A stretch of 6,470 nucleotides of DNA, from assembly GCA_964392115.1 (NCBI GenBank), contig CAYMOU010000114.1, positions 1 to 6,470 on the forward strand. Direction: 5' to 3'. This DNA is from CAYXWM01 sp964392115. GTDB taxonomy: Bacteria > Bacillota > Clostridia > Lachnospirales > WRBF01. The notes beneath the pieces were generated by a model. The model did not search any database. It was given only the letters and a program-made list of their open reading frames with translations, and was not told the origin of the DNA. The translations under genes were made by a program, and so were the position numbers. The first letter of the stretch is position 1. Each line of letters begins with the position of its first letter. Shown here piece by piece: positions 1 to 5,630 of this stretch.

Positions 1-566
1 GTAGCATTGCATATTGTATCATAAATTGTAATGTCTGTCCCGGATTTTTTTAAAAAATTTAATATATTTTCAAAATTTTCTCGGATAAAGGTTGTTTGAA
101 TAACAAGTGCATAGGGTTTATGAGGCTCCAAGACAGGTATGTTTTCTGAGGAATTCACCACCACAGCCCGGTTACCGGCAAAACCGTTTATACCCTTGAC
201 TTCCGGGTGGTTTTTATCGCCAACTATTATAACTGTTTTCCCTTGGGAATATTCCCGCTCAACAATTTTATGGATTTCCTTAACATTGGGACAGGTGCAG
301 TCCAAAAACTTTATGCCCTTTTCTTGCATAAATTCATAATCTTGTTTTGGGATGCCATGGGCACGAATTACCACGGTTCTGTCACCGGCAGCGTTTAAAT
401 CGTCTATGACTTCAACGCCTTTTTCCGCCAATTCATCCACTATATGCTTATTGTGTATTACAGGCCCATAGGTACATAGTTTTTCCAAATCAATATGATT
501 ATATACAGATTTTAGGGCTAAATCAACCCCATAACAAAAGCCTGCGTGTTTACCCAACAATACCAT
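1..566 (-). CDS. ispH: 4-hydroxy-3-methylbut-2-enyl diphosphate reductase, 3' end outside window
   Basis: IspH (LytB) is the cytosolic [4Fe-4S] enzyme that reduces HMBPP to IPP and DMAPP, the last MEP-pathway step. The first 188 residues are visible out of about 280 in the basic enzyme. Seen: AGFCYG with Cys11 (first cluster ligand), GPVIHN with His39, RAHG with His70, CTCP with Cys92 (second ligand), HPEV with His120 and Glu122, TT at 158-159, and TIC with Cys186 (third ligand). By family knowledge these match the E. coli cluster cysteines and substrate-binding His/Glu/Thr residues. Residue 90 is Cys where DATCP normally has Ala. The ATG at 566 lies 4 nt after the plsC stop, and its ribosome site (GGTAGGTGA) is the end of plsC, so translational coupling is likely. 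In many clostridia IspH is fused to a ribosomal S1-like domain; the window ends before that can be seen. Identification is secure. Confidence 0.97.
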   Translation of the reverse strand, partial: MVLLGKHAGFCYGVDLALKSVYNHIDLEKLCTYGPVIHNKHIVDELAEKGVEVIDDLNAAGDRTVVIRAHGIPKQDYEFMQEKGIKFLDCTCPNVKEIHKIVEREYSQGKTVIIVGDKNHPEVKGINGFAGNRAVVVNSSENIPVLEPHKPYALVIQTTFIRENFENILNFLKKSGTDITIYDTICNA

Positions 567-570
567 TATT

Positions 571-1158
571 TCACCTACCGTTACCCGATAAAACCAGCAC
601 TTTCTCCATAACGCTTTCCGTAATTTCGTTCAGTACTTCGGTTTTAAGTTTTGCGTCTTTAAAATTATCCAGTGCAACAGGTTCGCCAAAGTTAACGGTT
701 ATCTTGGAAAACAATTTATAAGTTCCCGATATACCCACGGGAATTATGGGTACGCCTGCCTTTAAGGCGAAAAATGCCGCTCCGGTTCTGCCTGTTTTAA
801 CGTCTATTTCTTTTTGCCTGGTACCCTGAACAAAAATTCCCAGAAGTTTGCCTTCTTTCAAATTTTTGATAGCTTTTTTATAAGATACCATATCTTGGCT
901 GTCCCTGTCTACCGGGAAAGCACCCACAGCAAGAAGTATTTTTCCAAACAATTTATTTTTAAACAGCTCTGTTTTAGCCATATAACTAACCTGCCGTTTT
1001 AAATAAACCGCCAAAACTATAGGGTCAAAATTGCTCATATGGTTAGAGCAGAGGATTGCTCCGCCTTCTTTTGGGATATTTTCCGTACCGGTTAGTTTCA
1101 GTCTGTAAAAAAGGCATACATATACAGCTACAACAGCTCGAGCGAATGAATAAAACAT
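571..1158 (-). CDS. plsC: 1-acyl-sn-glycerol-3-phosphate acyltransferase (PlsC family)
   Basis: PlsC acylates lysophosphatidic acid to phosphatidic acid at the membrane; here it completes a route that also uses PlsX and AcpP encoded upstream. The protein is 195 aa, normal for the short Firmicute form. Seen: a hydrophobic N-terminus (about residues 5-18) that may anchor it; catalytic motif I NHMSNFDP with His40 and Asp45 (HX4D); motif II GAFPVDR at 79-85; motif III FVQGTR at 109-114; motif IV VPIIPVGI at 136-143. Motif III carries Gln111 where FPEGTR has Glu. The ATG at 1158 is chosen over an in-frame GTG at 1170, because that GTG is part of the ribosome binding site (GTGAGGTG) serving the ATG. 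The gene sits 173 bp after cmk, across a palindromic repeat, and 4 nt before ispH. The acyltransferase family is certain; the exact acceptor is inferred. Confidence 0.93.
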   Translation of the reverse strand: MFYSFARAVVAVYVCLFYRLKLTGTENIPKEGGAILCSNHMSNFDPIVLAVYLKRQVSYMAKTELFKNKLFGKILLAVGAFPVDRDSQDMVSYKKAIKNLKEGKLLGIFVQGTRQKEIDVKTGRTGAAFFALKAGVPIIPVGISGTYKLFSKITVNFGEPVALDNFKDAKLKTEVLNEITESVMEKVLVLSGNGR

Positions 1159-1162
1159 AGTA

Positions 1163-1168
1163 CACCTC
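1163..1168 (-). promoter_or_regulatory. Ribosome binding site that fixes the plsC start
   Basis: The minus strand reads GAGGTG, then TACT, then the ATG at 1158. This matches the 16S anti-Shine-Dalgarno sequence and leaves 6 nt between GAGG and the start. It overlaps the in-frame GTG at 1170, which therefore should not be taken as the start. Confidence 0.75.
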
Positions 1169-1182
1169 ACGGGAAAAAGGAC

Positions 1183-1302
1183 TTGGGGAGAAAACCTTAG
1201 AACTTGTTTAGTATGTCGCTTTAGGTGGATTTGCCGAAAAGACGCCTGAATGAAGATACTAAATATGTTCTCTTGGAAAGTTGTCTTCCCAAACCCTCTT
1301 TC
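1183..1302 (-). repeat. Palindromic intergenic repeat, family R1, copy A
   Basis: This element fills most of the cmk-plsC gap. On the plus strand TTGGGGAGAAAACCTT (1183-1198) is nearly the reverse complement of 1277-1292 (13 of 16 positions). Inside that, AGAACTTGTTTAGTAT (1199-1214) pairs with 1256-1271 (14 of 16), so the whole element can fold as one long imperfect hairpin. Read on the minus strand it opens with GAAAGAGGGTTT and closes with AAGGTTTTCTCCCC. The same opening and closing strings frame the repeat at 5631-5740, in the same orientation relative to the genes. No protein is encoded. It looks like a small non-autonomous or structural repeat; a transcript-processing or attenuation role is possible but only inferred. 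Confidence 0.7.
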
Positions 1303-1331
1303 GAACTTTGCTTAAATTTTAATTTACTGAG

Positions 1332-2060
1332 CTATAATAAATCTCTTGCACGCAACAAGTCCACAATATATTCAACAATGGCGTTTACGTCCATTTCGGA
1401 ACTGTCCAAGCTTACGGCATCTGTTGCAACGCAAAGAGGTGAACAACTGCGGTTTATGTCTCTGTAGTCTCTTTCGGCTATTTGATTGCTTGTGGTCTCA
1501 AAGTCAGCCGCTATGCCCATAGCCTGTAATTCACCCATACGGCGAAGGGTACGTTGTTCCAAGCTTGCGTAAAGATATATTTTTAATTGAGCCTCCGGCA
1601 AAACGTTGGAGCCTATGTCTCTGCCGTCCATAACCACGTTGTTTTCCTCGGCAATATTTCTTTGCAACTCTACAAGCCTTTCTCTTACCGCAGGAATAGC
1701 CGCAACTTTCGATGAACCCACAGCCACTTCTTGGGTGCGTATCATTTGGGTAACGTCTACCCCGTTCAAAATCACTCGGCAACCTTGAACAGCGGCCTTG
1801 CAAGCAATGTCAATCAGGCTTAATGCCTCTGTTACAGCGGCTTCGTCGCCGGTATCTATGTCATTCTCAATGCAATACAAAGCAACGGCCCTGTACATTG
1901 CACCGGTATCTATATAAACCATATTCAATCTTTTTGCAAGTTCTTTTGCCACGGTACTTTTACCGGCACCGCCCGGCCCGTCTATGGCTATGGCAAAAGG
2001 ATTTGTTTCTCTACCCGGTAAAATAAAATTTCCCCCAGTCTTTTTGCTGATTGCTGTAAT
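1332..2060 (-). CDS. cmk: (d)CMP kinase with non-canonical start
   Basis: Cmk phosphorylates CMP and dCMP with ATP in the cytosol, recycling CMP released by phospholipid synthesis and by RNA decay. Counting from the ATT at 2060 it is 242 aa, against about 220-230 for the family. Seen: P-loop GPGGAGKST (28-36), nucleotide-site motif IDTGAMYRA (50-58), DGRDIG (145-150), and the lid/CMP-binding RDYRDINR (197-204). No ATG, GTG or TTG occurs in any frame between the upstream stop (2087) and the P-loop. The first in-frame canonical codon, GTG at 1952, lies just after the P-loop and would delete the ATP site. AGAGGA (2070-2075) stands 9 nt before an in-frame ATT at 2060, so ATT is the best start. 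A mutated ATG or a sequence error are alternatives. Function is secure; the start is not. The gene follows the flavoprotein gene by 26 nt. Confidence 0.9.
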   Translation of the reverse strand: MTAISKKTGGNFILPGRETNPFAIAIDGPGGAGKSTVAKELAKRLNMVYIDTGAMYRAVALYCIENDIDTGDEAAVTEALSLIDIACKAAVQGCRVILNGVDVTQMIRTQEVAVGSSKVAAIPAVRERLVELQRNIAEENNVVMDGRDIGSNVLPEAQLKIYLYASLEQRTLRRMGELQAMGIAADFETTSNQIAERDYRDINRSCSPLCVATDAVSLDSSEMDVNAIVEYIVDLLRARDLL

Positions 2061-2069
2061 TACTTTTGT

Positions 2070-2075
2070 TCCTCT
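2070..2075 (-). promoter_or_regulatory. Ribosome binding site for the ATT-initiated cmk
   Basis: AGAGGA on the minus strand lies 12-17 nt after the stop of the preceding gene and 9 nt before the in-frame ATT at 2060. It is the only good purine-rich site ahead of the cmk P-loop, and it is the main argument for initiation at that ATT. Confidence 0.55.
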
Positions 2076-2086
2076 AATAAGTTATT

Positions 2087-3331
2087 TTAAGTCTGTTCCT
2101 TTTTAAACTGCCTTTTTATGCTCATAGCAGCAACATACGCCGTAGAAAAGGCAATTTGCAAGTTAAACCCACCGGTTAAGCCGTCTGTGTCTATAACCTC
2201 TCCGGCGAAATAAAGCCCTTCCGTTAACTTGGATTCCATGGTTTTGGGATTAATTTGATTAACGCTTACACCGCCGGCGGTAATTACGGCTTCTTTAAAG
2301 GAAGGTGTATTAATAACCGTAAGCTCCAGATTTTTCAGTAGTTTAACAAGCCCGGCTCTCTCAACCTTTGTAATCTCGCATATTTTTTTCCCGGGTGAAA
2401 TACCCGACAAATCTATGATAACAGGTATGATTTTTTGTGGCAATAGGTCGTTTAAGCTGTTTTTAAAGTCCTTGTTGCTGTATTTTTGAAAATCACGCAA
2501 TAGTCTTGCGTCCAGTTCTTTTTCGGAAAGAGCAGGTTTAAGGTCTACGGAAAGGGTATATTCACGGTTGTTATCCATAAATCTGCTACCGCTCAGAATA
2601 ACCGGTCCGGATACGCCTTTGTGGGTAAACAACATTTCTCCGAAGTCAGTGTATACGGTTTTGTCTTTAAGGGATATTTTTATACTTACGTTTCTCAAGC
2701 TTAAGCCTTGCAAAGACTTTACCCAAGCCGTTCCGGAAACAAGAGGAGTCAATGCCGGGGTCAGTTTTGTGACGGTATGACCGGTTTCCTCCGCAAATCT
2801 GTAGCCGTCACCGGTTGAGCCGGTTGGCGCATAGGAAAGACCGCCTGTAGCAATAATAACAGCCGAAGCCTTGTGGAAAACTCCGTCCTTGGTTCTTACG
2901 CCTGTTACCTTGTTGTCTTTTACCACAATTTCATCAGCTACCGTTCTTAAATGTACCGAAACGCCTAAATCATACAGATTTTTTGCGAAAAAACCAACAA
3001 CGTCCTCTGCTTTTTGAGACTTTGGAAAAACTCTGTTACCTCGTTCCGTTACGGTTTCCAAGCCACGATAGTTGAAAAAATCTATGGTGTCATCAGAATT
3101 AAAGGCATGAAATGCACTGTACAAAAACGAGGGATTTCCCGGTATGTTTTCCATGAGAGTAGGAATATCGGTAGCGTTGGTTATATTACAGCGTCCTTTG
3201 CCTGTTATGGATAGCTTTCTGCCAAGGCGGTTGTTTTTTTCCAGAAGTACTGCCTTTACGCCTTCCTCTGCCAATATATTTGCCGCCATTAAGCCTGCGG
3301 CTCCGCCACCTATTATTACGGTAGGATTCAT
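2087..3331 (-). CDS. HI0933/BaiN family FAD-dependent flavoprotein
   Basis: This is a 414-aa member of the HI0933-like flavoprotein family (also called YhiN, BaiN, or 'aminoacetone oxidase family'). Seen: an N-terminal Rossmann FAD site GGGAAG (8-13) with the ribose-binding acid at Glu31; the family hallmark from 37 to 52, containing GKGRCNITN; a middle insertion domain (about 190-345); and a C-terminal FAD-closing block GLYFAGEVIDTDG followed by GGFNLQIAFS (372 to about 397). In Clostridium scindens a relative was assigned as a bile-acid 3-dehydro-delta-4,6 reductase. That should not be carried over, since the family is near-universal in clostridia and its usual substrate is unsettled. Its ATG overlaps the rnc stop in an ATGA junction, with GGGAGAG upstream inside rnc, so the two are probably translationally coupled. 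Neighbour cmk follows by 26 nt. Family is certain, reaction unknown. Confidence 0.93.
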   Translation of the reverse strand: MNPTVIIGGGAAGLMAANILAEEGVKAVLLEKNNRLGRKLSITGKGRCNITNATDIPTLMENIPGNPSFLYSAFHAFNSDDTIDFFNYRGLETVTERGNRVFPKSQKAEDVVGFFAKNLYDLGVSVHLRTVADEIVVKDNKVTGVRTKDGVFHKASAVIIATGGLSYAPTGSTGDGYRFAEETGHTVTKLTPALTPLVSGTAWVKSLQGLSLRNVSIKISLKDKTVYTDFGEMLFTHKGVSGPVILSGSRFMDNNREYTLSVDLKPALSEKELDARLLRDFQKYSNKDFKNSLNDLLPQKIIPVIIDLSGISPGKKICEITKVERAGLVKLLKNLELTVINTPSFKEAVITAGGVSVNQINPKTMESKLTEGLYFAGEVIDTDGLTGGFNLQIAFSTAYVAAMSIKRQFKKEQT

Positions 3332-4008
3332 TTATGCTCTCCCATTTTTTTCAAGGCTTGATACGCCGCAGCACGTTCTGCGTCTTTTTTGCTTTTTCCC
3401 TTACCTCGGCCCAGTTCTTTATTGTTATGCATAGCTTGGGCTATAAAGCATTTTTCGTGGTCGGGTCCGCTTTCGCTGATAATATTGTAGATAACCGGCT
3501 TTTTGGAATGACCTTGAATTATTTCTTGCAGCTTGGTTTTATAGTCACTTTGGACGAAATTTTCGTCAAAGTCCTCAATATCTGTCAGAACAAGATTGGT
3601 CAAAATCTTCTTTGCGGATTCAAAACCGCCGTCCAGAAAAACCGCCCCGATTATAGCCTCAAAAGCGTCGGAGACTATGGAATCTCTCAAACGACCGCCG
3701 GTTTGTTCTTCGCCTCTGCCCAGTTTTAGGCAGTTGCCTATGCCTATGTTTCGTCCTATTTTAGCCAAGTTCCCTTCGCAAACTATACTTGCACGCAGTT
3801 TGGTCAACTGGCCTTCGCTTAACTTAGGAAAGTTAATGTATAAATAATCGCTTACGGTTAACTCCAAAACAGCGTCTCCCAAAAATTCCAGGCGTTCGTT
3901 GTCCTTTACGCTGTTGTTTTCGTGAGAATAAGAGCTGTGAGTACAGGCTTGTTCCAACATATCTTTATCTTTAAAATTATAGCCTATTTTTTCTTCCAGT
4001 GATTGCAT
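3328..4008 (-). CDS. rnc: Ribonuclease III
   Basis: RNase III cleaves double-stranded RNA, notably the stems around 16S and 23S rRNA in the precursor transcript, and many mRNAs. From the ATG at 4008 the protein is 226 aa, the same size as E. coli Rnc. Seen: HSS near residue 24; signature NERLEFLGDA (37-46) with the metal-binding and catalytic residues Glu38, Glu41 and Asp45; SDAFEAIIGAVFLDGG with Asp114 and Glu117; a linker; then a dsRNA-binding domain (about 155-223) ending GKSKKDAERAAA. The open frame continues to 4149, but the extra 47 codons run through repeat DNA. The ATG at 4008 has GGAGGT just upstream and begins MQSLEEKIGY like other RNase III proteins. The stop overlaps the next gene by 4 bp. 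Its leader contains long hairpins that could be its own substrates. Confidence 0.97.
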   Translation of the reverse strand: MQSLEEKIGYNFKDKDMLEQACTHSSYSHENNSVKDNERLEFLGDAVLELTVSDYLYINFPKLSEGQLTKLRASIVCEGNLAKIGRNIGIGNCLKLGRGEEQTGGRLRDSIVSDAFEAIIGAVFLDGGFESAKKILTNLVLTDIEDFDENFVQSDYKTKLQEIIQGHSKKPVIYNIISESGPDHEKCFIAQAMHNNKELGRGKGKSKKDAERAAAYQALKKMGEHK

Positions 4009-4010
4009 AT

Positions 4011-4017
4011 TACCTCC
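4011..4017 (-). promoter_or_regulatory. Ribosome binding site that fixes the rnc start
   Basis: GGAGGTA lies immediately ahead of the ATG at 4008, with 4 nt between GGAGG and the start. It supports the 226-aa RNase III rather than the 273-aa open frame that runs into the upstream repeats. Confidence 0.8.
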
Positions 4018-4073
4018 AAACCGTTGCCTTGAAGCTGTATTTTTACGGGAATTGGATTCTGCTGAATGTAAAT

Positions 4074-4092
4074 AGTTCGACTCCGTCGAACT
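4074..4092. repeat. Perfect 8-bp hairpin with 3-nt loop in the rnc leader
   Basis: AGTTCGAC (4074-4081) and GTCGAACT (4085-4092) are exact reverse complements around TCC, or GGA when read on the transcribed strand. The hairpin lies 66-84 nt before the rnc start and touches the foot of the larger palindrome at 4094. Neither side has a T-run, so it is not an intrinsic terminator. It may be part of a dispersed repeat. Confidence 0.7.
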
Positions 4093-4093
4093 C

Positions 4094-4195
4094 ATACTAA
4101 TTCCATTTAAAACAGTAGATAAAAATTTGCAATTGAGACAAAGATTCAAGGATAATTTGCAAATTTTTATCCTTCATTAAATATGGAATCAGTAT
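4094..4195. repeat. MITE-like palindrome, family R2, long copy in the rnc leader
   Basis: This 102-bp element has two 39-nt arms (4094-4132 and 4157-4195), reverse complementary at 30 of 39 positions. The ends are ATACTAATTCC against ATACTGATTCC, and the inner 15 bp GATAAAAATTTGCAA pair perfectly. The 24-nt loop (4133-4156) holds no gene. Its left end, ATACTAATTCCATTT, recurs at 5682-5696, and GATAAAAA recurs at the matching place, so the two are related. It is AT-rich and encodes nothing. It lies wholly within the transcribed gap between acpP and rnc if those genes share a message. Confidence 0.75.
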
Positions 4196-4220
4196 CACGT
4201 TAAAAACCCATACATAATAT

Positions 4221-4262
4221 AAAATGCAATTTCACCCTTTTATTCGAGCAAAGTTGCATTTT
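4221..4262. repeat. Inverted repeat downstream of acpP
   Basis: AAAATGCAA (4221-4229) and TTGCATTTT (4254-4262) are exact reverse complements; a 1-nt bulge would allow three more A:T pairs. The 24-nt loop and AT-rich stem make a weak hairpin about 50 nt after the acpP stop. On the minus strand the right arm runs into TTTTATATTATG. A weak acpP terminator or mRNA 3'-end stabiliser is possible, but there is no clean U-run. I see no gene or convincing promoter in the rest of 4196-4312. Confidence 0.45.
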
Positions 4263-4312
4263 AGTATATGCATATTAAATTGTTTTACTTACCGGCCATG
4301 CATTTCGCTTAA

Positions 4313-4540
4313 TTATTTAAGGTTTTGGATATAGTTAACAACGTCGCCTACGGTTTTCATTTTTTCTGCATCTTCGTTGGAAAATTCCATTTCAAAAGCG
4401 TCTTCCAATTCGGAAATAATTTGGAATACGTCCAAGGAGTCTGCACCCAAGTCTTCTGCAAAAGTAGTTTCCATAGTGATTTTATCTGTATCAACGCTCA
4501 TTTGGTCAGCGATGATTTCTCTGATTTTATCGAATTCCAT
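4313..4540 (-). CDS. acpP: Acyl carrier protein
   Basis: AcpP carries growing and finished acyl chains on a 4'-phosphopantetheine arm for fatty-acid synthesis. Its acyl-ACP is the substrate of PlsX, encoded just upstream. The protein is 75 aa, acidic, and has GADSLD with the phosphopantetheine attachment site at Ser35, followed by the usual acidic helix (VFQIISELEDAFEMEF) and a C-terminal helix ending NYIQNLK. The ATG lies 2 nt after the plsX stop. GGAGGA (4547-4552), inside the last plsX codons, gives a 6-nt spacer, so plsX and acpP are tightly coupled. Length and motifs are typical and nothing is missing. Confidence 0.98.
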   Translation of the reverse strand: MEFDKIREIIADQMSVDTDKITMETTFAEDLGADSLDVFQIISELEDAFEMEFSNEDAEKMKTVGDVVNYIQNLK

Positions 4541-4542
4541 TT

Positions 4543-5553
4543 CTATTCCTCCGATTTGTTTATTATACTGCTGATTTTTGTATTTATATCGTTTTCTATA
4601 AATTTTATGCTTTGTTTAACCGCATTAAATATAGCTTTGCAATCAGAGCTGCCGTGAGCCTTTACCACAAGGGCGTTTAACCCCAACAGTGGTGCTCCGC
4701 CTACTTCTGTATAATCCATTTGGGCTTTTATGCGTTTAAAAGCACCTTTGGCAAAGAAAGCTCCCAGTTTGGATAAAGGCGAGGACAGTAATTCCTTCTT
4801 TATGATTTTAAGCAGAGAGTTAGCCAAGCCTTCTGTATGCTTGAGAATAGTATTGCCTAAAAATCCGTCACATACCAAAACATCGCAAACTCCCGTGGAA
4901 ATTTGTGAACCTTCTATATTTCCTATAAAGTTAAGGTTTTCAGCCTCCAGCAATTCAAAAGCCTCTTTGGTTAAAGAATTGCCTTTTTCCTTTTCCGTTC
5001 CTATACTTGCCAGGCCTACCCTCGGATTTTTTATGCCAAGCATATCCTGCATATATATTATTCCCATTTTGGCAAACTGTAGTAGATATGTCGCCTTGCA
5101 GTCTACGTTTGCTCCCGAATCTATAAGTAAGGTATAGCTGTTGTTATCATTGGGAAGCAGAGTACCTATGGCGGGTCGCTCTATACCGGGAATACGCCCG
5201 ATTTTCATGGTAGAACCTGCCAGCAAAGCACCGGTATTACCTGCTGATACAAAAGCCGACGCAGAACCTTCCTTAACCAAATTCAATCCTATGGCCATGG
5301 AGGAGTCCTTTTTTTGGCGTATGGCATTAACCGGCGAATCTTGGTTGGTAATAACCTGAGTTGCGTTAACCGTTTCCAACCGAGATTTATCGAAGGTCAG
5401 GCTTGCCAGTTTTGGCTCTATAGTTTCCTTGTTTCCTACCAATTTTACATGCAGTCTGCTGTCCTGCAACGACTGTACCGCCGCCTTGATTATTTCATCC
5501 GGAGCGTTGTCACCACCCATAGCGTCTAACGCTATGATTATCTTTTCATTCAA
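4543..5553 (-). CDS. plsX: Phosphate acyltransferase PlsX
   Basis: PlsX is a peripheral membrane enzyme converting acyl-ACP and phosphate to acyl-phosphate, the donor used by PlsY in the first glycerol-phosphate acylation. The 336-aa protein has the family's typical length. Seen: DAMGGDNAP (10-18), SAGNTGALLAG (103-113), IGTEKEKG (184-191), GNIEG (211-215), VCDGFLGN (227-234), and the C-terminal blocks YTEVGGAPLLGLN (281-293) and KAHGSSD (298-304). The start is TTG at 5553, preceded by AGAGGTG with a 7-nt spacer from GAGG. An in-frame TAG lies two codons upstream, and the nearby ATG at 5549 is out of frame and stops after three codons. acpP follows after 2 nt. rpmF lies 351 bp upstream, so plsX may have its own promoter. 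Confidence 0.97.
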   Translation of the reverse strand: MNEKIIIALDAMGGDNAPDEIIKAAVQSLQDSRLHVKLVGNKETIEPKLASLTFDKSRLETVNATQVITNQDSPVNAIRQKKDSSMAIGLNLVKEGSASAFVSAGNTGALLAGSTMKIGRIPGIERPAIGTLLPNDNNSYTLLIDSGANVDCKATYLLQFAKMGIIYMQDMLGIKNPRVGLASIGTEKEKGNSLTKEAFELLEAENLNFIGNIEGSQISTGVCDVLVCDGFLGNTILKHTEGLANSLLKIIKKELLSSPLSKLGAFFAKGAFKRIKAQMDYTEVGGAPLLGLNALVVKAHGSSDCKAIFNAVKQSIKFIENDINTKISSIINKSEE

Positions 5554-5558
5554 TGCTA

Positions 5559-5565
5559 CACCTCT
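5559..5565 (-). promoter_or_regulatory. Ribosome binding site for the TTG start of plsX
   Basis: AGAGGTG on the minus strand is followed by TAGCA and then TTG at 5553. The spacing fits the TTG and places the overlapping out-of-frame ATG at 5549 further away. The stop codon TAG in the spacer rules out a longer N-terminus. Confidence 0.7.
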
Positions 5566-5630
5566 GAATCAATTCCGGTTATGTCGTTAAAATACGAGAA
5601 ATATTAATTCAACTCCAAAATAGATTAAGA

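Noticed and set aside
1159..1170. GTG start for plsC four codons earlier
   Set aside because: The GTG lies in the sequence that forms the ribosome binding site of the ATG at 1158 and has no site of its own.
1332..1952. cmk starting at GTG 1952 (206 aa)
   Set aside because: It would start immediately after the P-loop, losing the ATP-binding site that is encoded in frame just upstream.
4031..4056. Possible third, decayed R2 relic between the 8-bp hairpin and rnc
   Set aside because: GAAG...TTTTTACGGGAATTGG loosely resembles the right end of R2 but needs several gaps; the match is too weak to claim.
4009..4149. N-terminal extension of RNase III (47 extra codons in frame)
   Set aside because: The frame happens to be open through the hairpin at 4074-4092 and part of the R2 palindrome. 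The ATG at 4008 has GGAGGT and gives a 226-aa enzyme whose catalytic residues fall on the usual numbers.
4730..5137. Plus-strand 135-aa and similar long frames opposite plsX, rnc and plsC
   Set aside because: They are shadows of conserved minus-strand genes, lack ribosome sites and show no recognisable motifs.
5547..5549. ATG start for plsX next to the TTG
   Set aside because: It is out of frame with plsX and meets a stop after three codons.
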